A stretch of 64,000 nt of DNA from Clostridium saccharobutylicum DSM 13864 (GTDB lineage Bacteria; Bacillota; Clostridia; Clostridiales; Clostridiaceae), in contig NC_022571.1 in assembly GCF_000473995.1 (NCBI RefSeq), positions 4,805,416 through 4,869,415 of the forward strand, in the 5' to 3' direction. Every line of letters starts with the position of its first letter. Position 1 is the first letter of the stretch. The notes below the pieces were generated by a model, which saw nothing but the letters and a program-made list of their open reading frames with translations, searched no databases and was not told where the DNA came from. The translations under genes and the position numbers were made by a program. Of this stretch, positions 44,115 to 51,966 are shown one piece after another.

Positions 44115-45623
44115 TTACTCACTAATAATATTATTAATTTGTTTAGGCAATTCATTTATAATATCTCTTGCATTTACTATGTAAACCTGATCACTAAGCT
44201 TATCAGGTATATATCCATGAATGTACGCACCTAAAAGGGCTGATTCTTTCAATCCAATTCCTTGCGAAATAAATGCATTTATTATACCCGTTAATGCATC
44301 TCCCATTCCCCCTGATGCCATCTTGCTATTTCCTGTAGGATTTATATAAATATCTTCTCCGTCTGAAATTACAGTATTATATCCCTTCAATAAAACAGTT
44401 ATCCCATATCTCTTAGCAACTTCCTTTGCTATACTCGATCTATTCTCTTCTATCTGTTCAATACCCATATCTAAAAATCGAGCCATTTCTCCTGGATGTG
44501 GAGTAATAACTGCTCTTCCTTTTAATTTTTTTAATAATGCTTTCTTTCTTGCTAGCAAAGTTATTCCATCTGCATCGATTACAATCGGACAACTACTATT
44601 ATCTATAACTTTTTCTAATAAACTTGCTTCCCTATCACTTGTACCTATACCTGGTCCAAATGCAATAGAATTAGCATTTTTTATAAGTTCAATTAATCTC
44701 TCATCTTCCCAAGTTATCGTCATAGATTCTATTAATTTATTTGATAATTCTTCTTGAACATCTTCATTACATATTAATGTAGTAAGTCCACTTCCTGCTC
44801 TAACTGTACACTCTGTTGTAATAAATGCAGCACCTGTAAATCCCTTTCTTCCAGCTGCTATTACTGCTCTACCGTAACTTCCCTTGTGACCATATACCTT
44901 TCTTTTAGGAACTAATTGTTTATATTCATTTTTCTCTAAAATATAAAACCCATCTGAATTTGACTGTTTAATATGTTCTGGTATCCCTATTTTCAATACT
45001 CTTACATCTCCAACACAGCCAATCGCTTGATAATTTAAGAATCCTTTCTTAATTACTTCAAACGTATACGTATAATCTGCCCTAACTGAAATTCCTCTCT
45101 CAATCCCTAAATTACAATCTAATCCCGATGGAATGTCGATTGCTACTATACATTTTGCATATTCATTAACATACTTTATTGTTTTCTTAAACATACCAGT
45201 TAATTCTTTATTTAAACCCACACCAAATATTCCATCTACTGTTATATCATAGTTTTCTAAATCATTAACCATGACATCATTAATATCATCTTCTGATCTT
45301 ATAAATACAATATCCTCTTTCTTAACTAACCCTTTTAATATATTAAAATTAACTTTAAAGTCATCTGAATACTCTTCATCCTTACTTATAATATAAACTT
45401 TAACGTTTTTTCCTGCTATAATTAAATGTCTAGATAGTGCTAAGGCATCCCCTCCATTATTTCCTTTACCACATAATATTAGAAATGAACTCCCTTTATC
45501 TTTTATATTATCAAATATACCAATTGCGGCATTTTCCATAAGTATAATCCCTGGTATTCCTAATTCCTCAATTGCTTCTTTGTCCATGTTTTTGCACTTA
45601 TCACTCGAAAAAACTTCAAACAT
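44115..45623 (-). CDS. nnr: Bifunctional NAD(P)H-hydrate epimerase / ADP-dependent dehydratase
   Basis: 502 residues: an N-terminal epimerase domain (about 1-215; CGKGNNGGDALALSRHL, FGVGLNKELTG, DIPSGLDCN) and a C-terminal ribokinase-like dehydratase domain (about 225-500; HKGSYGRAVIAAGRKGFTGAA, TPHPGEMARFL, ASGGMGDALTGIINAFI). It repairs damaged NADHX and NADPHX. Its ATG overlaps the acpS stop by 1 nt. In many Firmicutes this gene is coupled to acpS, as here. Confidence 0.95.
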   Translation of the reverse strand: MFEVFSSDKCKNMDKEAIEELGIPGIILMENAAIGIFDNIKDKGSSFLILCGKGNNGGDALALSRHLIIAGKNVKVYIISKDEEYSDDFKVNFNILKGLVKKEDIVFIRSEDDINDVMVNDLENYDITVDGIFGVGLNKELTGMFKKTIKYVNEYAKCIVAIDIPSGLDCNLGIERGISVRADYTYTFEVIKKGFLNYQAIGCVGDVRVLKIGIPEHIKQSNSDGFYILEKNEYKQLVPKRKVYGHKGSYGRAVIAAGRKGFTGAAFITTECTVRAGSGLTTLICNEDVQEELSNKLIESMTITWEDERLIELIKNANSIAFGPGIGTSDREASLLEKVIDNSSCPIVIDADGITLLARKKALLKKLKGRAVITPHPGEMARFLDMGIEQIEENRSSIAKEVAKRYGITVLLKGYNTVISDGEDIYINPTGNSKMASGGMGDALTGIINAFISQGIGLKESALLGAYIHGYIPDKLSDQVYIVNARDIINELPKQINNIISE

Positions 45624-45994
45624 TATATTGCCTCCATAATTGCATAAGCTATAGCATTCTCCTTACTATGTGAGATACTTATGTGAATATTAATATCCTT
45701 TAAATCTAATAATTCATAGATTTTATCACTTAATTTGACAACAGGTTTACCTAATTCATCTCTAAGAACCTCAATATCCTTTAACCCAAATCCTCTAAAC
45801 CCAGTTCCTATTGCTTTGCTTATTGCTTCTTTTGCTGAAAAATTACCGGCTATAACATTTGCTTTTAATCCTTTTGATTCAAAATATTTTATTTCATTGC
45901 TAGTAAATGATTTTTCAATAAAACTCGGAGTTCTTTGTACAACTTTTTCTATTCTGTAAATTTCTATTATATCTATGCCAATTCCAATAATCAT
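45623..45994 (-). CDS. acpS: Holo-[acyl-carrier-protein] synthase
   Basis: 123 residues, normal for the trimeric AcpS type. Magnesium/CoA-binding motifs are GIGIDIIEIYRIEKV near 3-17 and NFSAKEAISKAIGTGFRGF near 51-69. It transfers phosphopantetheine to acyl carrier protein; DltC in this window is another possible substrate class, usually also modified by AcpS. AAGGAGATGAG precedes the ATG. First gene of the acpS-nnr pair. Confidence 0.95.
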   Translation of the reverse strand: MIIGIGIDIIEIYRIEKVVQRTPSFIEKSFTSNEIKYFESKGLKANVIAGNFSAKEAISKAIGTGFRGFGLKDIEVLRDELGKPVVKLSDKIYELLDLKDINIHISISHSKENAIAYAIMEAI

Positions 45995-46057
45995 ATTTAT
46001 CTCATCTCCTTAGTAATATCTTACCACATACTGACATAAATATTTATTAATTAGAAT

Positions 46058-46393
46058 TTATCTGCTATTTACATATTGCTTATTTAAGCCTACATCAAAT
46101 TCATATACATGTTGATCTGCATATTCTCCAACAACATCTAAAAGATGAATTGGTGACACTTGATTATTATATAATTTTATAAGAATTTGTTTTACTTTAT
46201 GTCTGTGTGCTGAAACCATATCAATTCTTTCTCTCTCCAAGTTTACATTCTTTAGACCAATATAATCCTTTCTTTCAATTTCTATTCCATATGCATCTAT
46301 TCCATTGTAATCTTTTTTTGTTAATCTATAAGTATATCTAAACTCTATATCAGTATCTTTATTAATACATATATATTCCTCAACTAAATTCAT
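46058..46393 (-). CDS. Small conserved clostridial protein (possibly DUF6514)
   Basis: 111 residues, soluble, no membrane segment. It reads MNLVEEYICINKDTDIEFRY and contains RERIDMVSAHRHKVKQILIKLYNNQVSPIHLLDVVGEY (parts quoted under the limit: VSPIHLLDVVGEY). The strand-rich N-terminus followed by one long helix is typical of a short uncharacterised family that I believe is DUF6514; function unknown. AAAGGAG precedes the ATG. It has its own promoter and is not obviously part of the acpS operon although only 63 bp upstream of it. Confidence 0.6.
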   Translation of the reverse strand: MNLVEEYICINKDTDIEFRYTYRLTKKDYNGIDAYGIEIERKDYIGLKNVNLERERIDMVSAHRHKVKQILIKLYNNQVSPIHLLDVVGEYADQHVYEFDVGLNKQYVNSR

Positions 46394-46439
46394 GCTCTTC
46401 TCAACTCCTTTAAATAATAATCATTATTTAAATACTATC

Positions 46440-46464
46440 ACATGGACTGCTAAGAAAATGTCAA
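46440..46464 (-). promoter_or_regulatory. Probable promoter of the 111-residue protein gene
   Basis: Minus strand TTGACA (46459-46464) followed after 18 bp by TGATAG. The -10 is weak. Confidence 0.4.
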
Positions 46465-46575
46465 AGCATGTACTATATTTCAAATAATTATGTTTTCTTT
46501 ATTGACAATAAAACTATTTGATTTAGCTTTTGCTACATTTGCAGTCTATAACTTATTATTATTACAACTTTTTCT

Positions 46576-46603
46576 TGTCGAATATCAAATTATTTTATCG
46601 ACA
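46576..46603. promoter_or_regulatory. Pair of inverted Spo0A-box-like sites
   Basis: TGTCGAA on the plus strand (46576-46582, perfect 0A box) and TGTCGAT on the minus strand (46597-46603, one mismatch), centres 21 bp apart. They lie in a 770-bp intergenic region about 180 bp upstream of the 111-residue protein gene. Confidence 0.45.
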
Positions 46604-46807
46604 AAATGATTTTTTGTTAATTTATATTTCCAACCTAAGATTACAATATAAGAATTTTATTCTTAAAAAAAATAAAGTAGTTGTGCCCCCTCCTTTATAA
46701 CTATTTTTCTAGCTTTATACTTTTCCACCCTTATACAATATCATCCTTAAAGCTATATACAATCAGACTTTCAGTGTTGTAAAGTTTTATAATTTCCTCT
46801 GTACAAT

Positions 46808-46833
46808 AAAAAAAGAGCCTCAAGCTCTTTTTT
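46808..46833. terminator. Bidirectional intrinsic terminator in the ssb upstream gap
   Basis: AAAAAAAGAGC pairs with GCTCTTTTTTT around a 5-nt loop. No protein gene ends here on either strand. Confidence 0.85.
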
Positions 46834-46889
46834 ATCTCATAATCTCATTTAATTAACCACAATTGAAAAACAATCCTCATATATCGTTT
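46808..46889 (-). ncRNA. Candidate orphan small RNA, about 80 nt
   Basis: A near-consensus minus-strand promoter (46896-46923) points straight at the terminator 60-80 nt away, with nothing between but an A/T-rich segment containing GAGGATTGTTTTTCAATTG (a small stem CAATTG/ATTG type). An 11-codon frame beginning ATGAGGATT lacks a ribosome-binding site. I do not recognise the RNA. Confidence 0.5.
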
Positions 46890-46895
46890 ACAATA

Positions 46896-46923
46896 ATTAT
46901 ATCATACAAATTTTTATATTCAA
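46896..46923 (-). promoter_or_regulatory. Promoter of the candidate small RNA
   Basis: Minus strand TTGAAT (46918-46923), 16-bp spacer, TATAAT (46896-46901). Confidence 0.6.
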
Positions 46924-47005
46924 TATTTTTTATTATTTTATAGTTTATTTACTTATTTTACACATTATTCAAAAATAATTTTACATATACATACACAATC
47001 CTATT

Positions 47006-47050
47006 AAAACAAAATAAATCTAATTGATTAATTAGATTTATTTTGTTTTA
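47006..47050 (-). terminator. Terminator downstream of ssb
   Basis: A 20-bp perfect stem, AAAACAAAATAAATCTAATT with its inverse, around GATT; AT-rich but followed by T-rich sequence on either strand. Confidence 0.7.
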
Positions 47051-47163
47051 TGATTAACTTTAGTAAAAATACTTATTTAAAATTAAATATTAAAATTTTA
47101 TGCTGAATAATCGCATACGCATTATATAATTATGCTATTAATCTTTTATATAAACTCAGTCCA

Positions 47164-47511
47164 CTAATTTGCAGAAACATTTTCTTCTATCTTTCTATGA
47201 TCAAGGAATTTAAAATCCTCTGCAACTACCTCTGCTATATATCGTTTATTTCCATCCTTATCTTCATAATTTCCTGTCTTAAGTCTTCCACTTACAGTTA
47301 TACAACTTCCTTTTTTCATATACTTACATATAACCTCAGCCTTTTTCCCCCATACTTTAACTGGTATGAAATCAGCTTCCCTAGTTCCATCTGGTAATCT
47401 AAAATTTCTTTGTACTGCAATGGTGAATCTTGTATATATTTTTTCTCCATTTTCAGTATGCCTTAGTTCAGGGTCCTTAACAAAATTCCCCACTAATATT
47501 ATTTTATTCAT
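47164..47511 (-). CDS. ssb: Single-stranded DNA-binding protein, short form
   Basis: 115 residues forming one OB-fold: MNKIILVGNFVKDPELRHTENG, FTIAVQRNF, DFIPVKVWGKKAEVICKYMKKGS and VSGRLKTGNYEDKDG. It ends LDHRKIEENVSAN without the acidic DDDIPF tip that recruits partner proteins in the main SSB. That makes it similar in design to the 113-residue SsbB paralogue of B. subtilis; the genome very likely has a second, full-length ssb next to rpsF-rpsR. It is monocistronic with AGGAGG before the ATG. Confidence 0.92.
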   Translation of the reverse strand: MNKIILVGNFVKDPELRHTENGEKIYTRFTIAVQRNFRLPDGTREADFIPVKVWGKKAEVICKYMKKGSCITVSGRLKTGNYEDKDGNKRYIAEVVAEDFKFLDHRKIEENVSAN

Positions 47512-47614
47512 ATTGTACCTCCTGAATAATTATTTGTTTAAATTTATATCCAATCCTACAATTTATATTCAATAAAATACAAATGAAAATAATTTTCCTT
47601 ATAGTTAAGTAATA

Positions 47615-47702
47615 ACTCACCTAAAAATAGCAAATCTATTTGCCATGCTATTTTCCATCATCAGGTAAACTTTGGACTCGTTATTTATTTTCATGTGCTT
47701 TA
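47615..47702. repeat. AGGCACAT palindromic repeat, short copy abutting the yihY stop
   Basis: Right end GTTATTTATTTTCATGTGCTTTA supplies the TAA stop of the BrkB-family gene. The left end is diverged (CTCACCTAAAAATAGCAAATC). The interior CTATTTGCCATGCTATTTTCCATCATCAGG resembles the 1151 copy (partial quote: TTTTCCATCATCAGG). Confidence 0.65.
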
Positions 47703-48554
47703 GTCTAGTAAATTACTACTGTCATTAATTTGATCTGTAACAAAATTTATTTCTACTCCTAATATAAATATCATAGACACTAAAAATAACCATGTCATTA
47801 AAATAAATACAGCTCCAAGGCTTCCGTAAAATCTAGAATAATTAGTAAATCTATTTATATAAAATGAAAATCCGAACGAAATTAGTATCCATCCTATTGT
47901 ACTAAATACTGCTCCTGGAATAACTTCATTCCAGGTAAGTTTTTTTGCTGGTGCAATCCTATATATTGCTGCAAATATAAAAATCATTACTATAAATACA
48001 AATGCATATCTAAATGCATTCCACACAACTACTATTACATAATAAACAGGAAGCATTTTTCTCATATAATCAGCTATAACACCGCCAAATACTAACATAA
48101 CTAATGCTAATAAAATAATCATAGCTATAGATAATATTCCTAGCATTGAGATAATTGATATTTTTATAAACGACCTATTTTCTTTAAAGTTATATGCTTT
48201 ATTAACTCCCTTTATAACAGCTTTAAATCCAGTTGATGATGTCCATATCATTAGTAAAATTGATAGCCATAATAATCCTTTATACTGATTATCAAAAACT
48301 TCCGTAATAGTTGATCTAGTCAAATCCACAACACTTTTAGGAAGTATTCCATTCACTCCATTTAATATATCAACTGAGCTCAAACTACTAAATCCAACTA
48401 ATGTCATTAGAAATAGAATGAATGGAAAAAAAGATAACATTAAGTAATATGCTAGTTGAGATGCTAATGCAAAAATATCATCATTCTTAATCTTAATAAT
48501 AAGATGTATTAATAAATTAATTTGTCGCCTTATCTTTGATTTTATCTTATTCAT
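47700..48554 (-). CDS. YihY/BrkB family membrane protein
   Basis: 284 residues with six membrane segments. Family sequences include ALASQLAYYLMLSFFPFILFL near 31-51 (quote shortened: LAYYLMLSFFPFILFL), RSTITEVF and the C-terminal GSLGAVFILMTWLFLVSMIFILG. Formerly called ribonuclease BN by mistake; current family view is an uncharacterised inner-membrane transporter-like protein. GGTGATTAG precedes the ATG. The TAA stop is at the boundary with a palindromic repeat, and another copy lies upstream. Confidence 0.87.
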   Translation of the reverse strand: MNKIKSKIRRQINLLIHLIIKIKNDDIFALASQLAYYLMLSFFPFILFLMTLVGFSSLSSVDILNGVNGILPKSVVDLTRSTITEVFDNQYKGLLWLSILLMIWTSSTGFKAVIKGVNKAYNFKENRSFIKISIISMLGILSIAMIILLALVMLVFGGVIADYMRKMLPVYYVIVVVWNAFRYAFVFIVMIFIFAAIYRIAPAKKLTWNEVIPGAVFSTIGWILISFGFSFYINRFTNYSRFYGSLGAVFILMTWLFLVSMIFILGVEINFVTDQINDSSNLLD

Positions 48555-48584
48555 CTAATCACCATTTCTTATTTTCAACTTTTT

Positions 48585-48742
48585 AAGGCACATGAAAAAA
48601 TAATAGATTAATAATATGCTGAAAATATTTTATGCCAGACAAAAAAGTAAATTCTGCTCATGCGCCTATTAGTAGAATTTACTGACACAGTATAGTGTAA
48701 AATAGTTAAGCATAATGGTCCATTATTTTTTGATTCTGCCTA
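48585..48742. repeat. AGGCACAT palindromic repeat, full copy upstream of yihY
   Basis: Left end AAGGCACATGAAAAAATAATAG, right end CATTATTTTTTGATTCTGCCT. Inner hairpin GTAAATTCT / AGAATTTAC encloses GCTCATGCGCCTATTAG, the family centre. Confidence 0.8.
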
Positions 48743-48813
48743 AACTTAAAATGTTCTTAACTTAATATATGTCTATAATATATAGTATCAATATTTAATG
48801 GAATATATGCACA

Positions 48814-48865
48814 AAAATAAGCTATTGTAAAATTATTCATAACTAATTTTACAATAGCTTATTTT
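48814..48865. terminator. Bidirectional terminator downstream of the dlt operon
   Basis: A 22-bp stem, AAAATAAGCTATTGTAAAATTA with its inverse, around an 8-nt loop. It lies just downstream of dltC. Confidence 0.85.
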
Positions 48866-48921
48866 CTTAATTAAATAAAATTTTCTTCTTGCCTAACTAA
48901 AATATAGACTAAACCTTTGTT

Positions 48922-48945
48922 ATATTATTTATTTTCATGTGCCTA
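48922..48945. repeat. AGGCACAT repeat, isolated right terminus at the dltC stop
   Basis: TTATTTATTTTCATGTGCCTA; the final CTA is the dltC stop TAG on the minus strand. No left end; the terminator at 48814-48865 takes its place. Confidence 0.6.
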
Positions 48946-49182
48946 AAGTTTAGTTTTTAAAAAAGCAACTAAATTATTTACTGTAGCCATATCTTTTCTT
49001 TCTAAATCTGTTGGTTGAAGCTTTAATCCAAAAACTTCTTCAATCTTTAATAATACTTCTATAATTCCTAATGAATCAAGAAGCCCTGCTTCAAATAAAT
49101 TTTCATCTCTTTCTTCTTCAATATCATCATTACCTATAACATCAACTAATATTTTTACTACTTTTTCTTCCACTAATACCAT
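48943..49182 (-). CDS. dltC: D-alanyl carrier protein DltC
   Basis: 79 residues, the standard size. The phosphopantetheine-attachment serine is in AGLLDSLGIIEVLLKIEEVFG (quote core LLDSLGIIEV). It carries D-alanine from DltA to the membrane step. Last gene of the operon, 3 bp behind dltB. The TAG stop overlaps the terminal bases of a palindromic repeat end. Confidence 0.95.
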   Translation of the reverse strand: MVLVEEKVVKILVDVIGNDDIEEERDENLFEAGLLDSLGIIEVLLKIEEVFGLKLQPTDLERKDMATVNNLVAFLKTKL

Positions 49183-49185
49183 CTC

Positions 49186-50331
49186 CTATTTATTAAATAA
49201 ATATCCTGAAAATAATAGTAATCCAAAACAAGCTATATGAAATGTTACTACTATTTGAACGCACTGAAACCACTTCTCTTTTTTATGAGCTTTATAAAAT
49301 TTTGATCTACGTTCATATATATCTGTCAATACTAATGCTAGTCCTTGATACAGACCATAAATTATATAAAACCATTTTAATCCATGCCAACATCCCATAA
49401 TAAACATAGTTAAAATTTGACCTACATGAGATGCAATGATTCTATTCTTAAATCTCTTTTTTCTTAAACTATTTAATATAAATCTTGAGTATATATAATC
49501 TCCAAACCATCTTGATAAAGATATATGCCACCTATTCCAAAATTCCTTCATACTTTTACTTAAAAATGGTTTGTTAAAATTTTCTGGTGTTCTTATTCCT
49601 AATATGTAACTGGCCCCTACAGCAAAAGCACTATACCCTGCAAAATCAAAGAATAAGTATAAACTATATGCATACATATAATTTATAGAATTTACAAAAG
49701 TTATATCTGTTGGAATTTTAGTCATCCATAGAGAATTTATAAGATCTGCAAGTACAAACTTATAAACTATTCCTCTAATAATGTGTTTAATTCCATCTTC
49801 TAAATAATTATTTATATATTCTTTTCTTAATATCTTTTCTTCTAAATCTTTATTAAATCTTCTTGATCTATCCACAGGACCTGATGATAATGTAGGAAAA
49901 AATATAAAGAAATACAATGTTTTTAAAATATTTACTTCCTCTATAGCTCCATCATAAATTTCAATAATCATTTGTATAGCTTTAAAATTCAAATATGAAA
50001 GACCTATAAATCCTAAATTAACAGTTTGTGTTAGACCACTTAACTTTGATATAATCAAAGGCAACATTGAACAAAACAATGCTAAAAAATATATATATTT
50101 ATTATCGGTTTTTTTTCTAATTGCATAATATGCTTTTATTAGTACAATTTGTCCAACTAAAAATAATGGAAATAACTTACCAAATCCCATAATGGCAATT
50201 ACCATAAGAACTGATAAAAATGCACCGTAGTATTTAATTGGTTTTTCTAATATACCTAAAATGATAGCTGGTATTAGCGAGATCATTAATACATACAGAT
50301 AAAAATAATCCCCATACTGAATTAATATCAT
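49186..50331 (-). CDS. dltB: D-alanyl transfer protein DltB (MBOAT family)
   Basis: 381 residues with about eleven membrane segments. The MBOAT active-site histidine is in MGCWHGLKWFYIIYG near 318-332, and SGPVDRSRRF and KEFWNRWHISLSRWFGDYIY are conserved MBOAT blocks. It moves D-alanyl groups across the membrane from DltC onto an outer acceptor, ultimately teichoic acid. Its ATG overlaps the dltA stop by 4 nt (ATGA). Confidence 0.95.
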   Translation of the reverse strand: MILIQYGDYFYLYVLMISLIPAIILGILEKPIKYYGAFLSVLMVIAIMGFGKLFPLFLVGQIVLIKAYYAIRKKTDNKYIYFLALFCSMLPLIISKLSGLTQTVNLGFIGLSYLNFKAIQMIIEIYDGAIEEVNILKTLYFFIFFPTLSSGPVDRSRRFNKDLEEKILRKEYINNYLEDGIKHIIRGIVYKFVLADLINSLWMTKIPTDITFVNSINYMYAYSLYLFFDFAGYSAFAVGASYILGIRTPENFNKPFLSKSMKEFWNRWHISLSRWFGDYIYSRFILNSLRKKRFKNRIIASHVGQILTMFIMGCWHGLKWFYIIYGLYQGLALVLTDIYERRSKFYKAHKKEKWFQCVQIVVTFHIACFGLLLFSGYLFNK

Positions 50332-51839
50332 TTTACAGCCTCCATAAGTTTTTTTCTATCAATTTTTCCATTTGTATTTAGTGGAAATTCCTTTAGTATT
50401 TTCACATTCCTTGGAATCATATATGATGGTATCAATTTTTTTAATTCATTTTTTATTAAAATTGATTTTTTTAAATTTGACAGTTCATTTTCTTCATTCA
50501 AAACTACAAATGCTGTTAAATGAGAAATTTTATGTTCTTCATTAAATACTGGAAATACTACTGCATTATTTATATTATTAACTTTTCTTAGATTGTTTTC
50601 TATATCTTCAATCTCTATTCTAAAACCATTTAGTTTAATTTGAAAGTCTTTTCTTCCACAATAATATATTATTCCCTCTTCATAATAAGCTAAATCTCCA
50701 GTTTTATATCCCTGCTTACCATCTGCCGATTTAAAGAAAGCCTTATTAGTCATTTCTGGATTGTTTAAATATCCCTTACTTACACTATCCCCTATGACAA
50801 TAAGTTCACCCTTCTCTCCATCTTTAACTTTGTTACCATTTTTATCTATTATACTCAATTCACAATTTTCAATTGGATATCCTATTGGAATAGATTTTTC
50901 CGATTCTATCATTTGTTTATTTATATCAATTGCTGAAATTAAAACTGTTGCTTCTGTAGGACCATACCCATTTATAATCCTAGCCTTTGAAAATCTTTTT
51001 GTTAATTCACCAATTAATTTTTTAGTTAGCACTTCTCCTGCAAATACAAAGCTTGTTAAATCGCTAATTTTTTCATCATTAAAATCATCAAACTTACTAC
51101 ACATTTCAGCTAAAGCTGGAGTTGAAACCCAACAATCAATATGTGAATTAATTAGCTGATTAAATAATTCTTTCAAATCCTCTAAAGTATCTTTATTTAA
51201 ACTAAATAATGTTTTTCCATTACCTAATCCTATATATATAGGAATTACTGATACATCAAATGAATATGATATTTGATTTAATATTGTGTTTGGACTTTCA
51301 TCAAAATTAAGATACTTTTCAAACCATTGTGTAAATGAATCAATATTTTTCTTGCTTATTTGTACTCCTTTAGGTTTTCCTGTACTTCCTGAAGTAAATA
51401 ATATATAGCAATTATCATCATCTTTTACCCAAGTATCTCTAGATAAATTTGATATTTCACATTTCAATATATCTTTCAATTGGTCTAAATTTATTTCTAA
51501 TGCATCATGTGTTTTTAAATTATTCTGCGTAAAATTAAATATAACTTTAGGATTGATTTCTTTAATTATTTGGTTAACTCTTTCTTCTGGAAATGTTATA
51601 TCTAATGGTACATATGCTCTTCCCGATTTTAATGCACCGATCATTATCGGCAAAATTTCATTTTCTTTATTTCCATAAATAATTATTGGCGTTCTGTCAC
51701 TTTTAAATTCTTCCAATAAATATTTTGCTATTTTATCAGAGTTTTCGTTCAATTCTTTATATGTTAATTCATTTCCTAGACATTTAACTGCTGCTCTTTC
51801 TGTTTTTGCAAACTTCTCAATGCTATCTAATATCTTCAT
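50328..51839 (-). CDS. dltA: D-alanine--D-alanyl carrier protein ligase DltA
   Basis: 503 residues, an adenylation-domain enzyme. Core motifs YILFTSGSTGKPKGVQIS (A3), NGYGPTEATV (A5), YKTGDLAYYEEG (A7/A8) and NGKIDRKKL (A10, with the catalytic Lys) are all present. It adenylates D-alanine and loads DltC. AGAGGT precedes the ATG, and 21 bp separate it from the small dltX frame upstream. Confidence 0.96.
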   Translation of the reverse strand: MKILDSIEKFAKTERAAVKCLGNELTYKELNENSDKIAKYLLEEFKSDRTPIIIYGNKENEILPIMIGALKSGRAYVPLDITFPEERVNQIIKEINPKVIFNFTQNNLKTHDALEINLDQLKDILKCEISNLSRDTWVKDDDNCYILFTSGSTGKPKGVQISKKNIDSFTQWFEKYLNFDESPNTILNQISYSFDVSVIPIYIGLGNGKTLFSLNKDTLEDLKELFNQLINSHIDCWVSTPALAEMCSKFDDFNDEKISDLTSFVFAGEVLTKKLIGELTKRFSKARIINGYGPTEATVLISAIDINKQMIESEKSIPIGYPIENCELSIIDKNGNKVKDGEKGELIVIGDSVSKGYLNNPEMTNKAFFKSADGKQGYKTGDLAYYEEGIIYYCGRKDFQIKLNGFRIEIEDIENNLRKVNNINNAVVFPVFNEEHKISHLTAFVVLNEENELSNLKKSILIKNELKKLIPSYMIPRNVKILKEFPLNTNGKIDRKKLMEAVK

Positions 51840-51860
51840 GATTCCATACCTCTAATACTA

Positions 51861-51962
51861 TTAAAATTGACTATATACAAATGGCAAATCAGATGATGAA
51901 TAAAAGAAATAAACTAGCAATGCGGCTACTAATACTATTGTTAATATTATTCCTCTGTTCAA
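51861..51962 (-). CDS. dltX: DltX, small D-alanylation peptide (TTG start)
   Basis: A 33-codon frame between dltD and dltA. It reads, from TTG, NRGIILTIVLVAALLVYFF and ends YSSSDLPFVYSQF. One membrane helix and a C-terminal F-x-Y-x-x-F end match DltX, whose last residues (FIYNEF in Bacillus) interact with the DltB-DltC machinery and are needed for D-alanylation. The start TTG is 4 nt after the dltD stop; AAGGA overlaps that stop but is unusually close, so initiation probably relies on coupling to dltD translation. Confidence 0.8.
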   Translation of the reverse strand: MNRGIILTIVLVAALLVYFFYSSSDLPFVYSQF

Positions 51963-51966
51963 ATCC

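Noticed and set aside
46490..46609. 39-codon hydrophobic plus-strand frame (MFSLLTIKLFDLAF...)
   Set aside because: No ribosome-binding site before the ATG, and it overlaps the Spo0A-like sites; probably chance.
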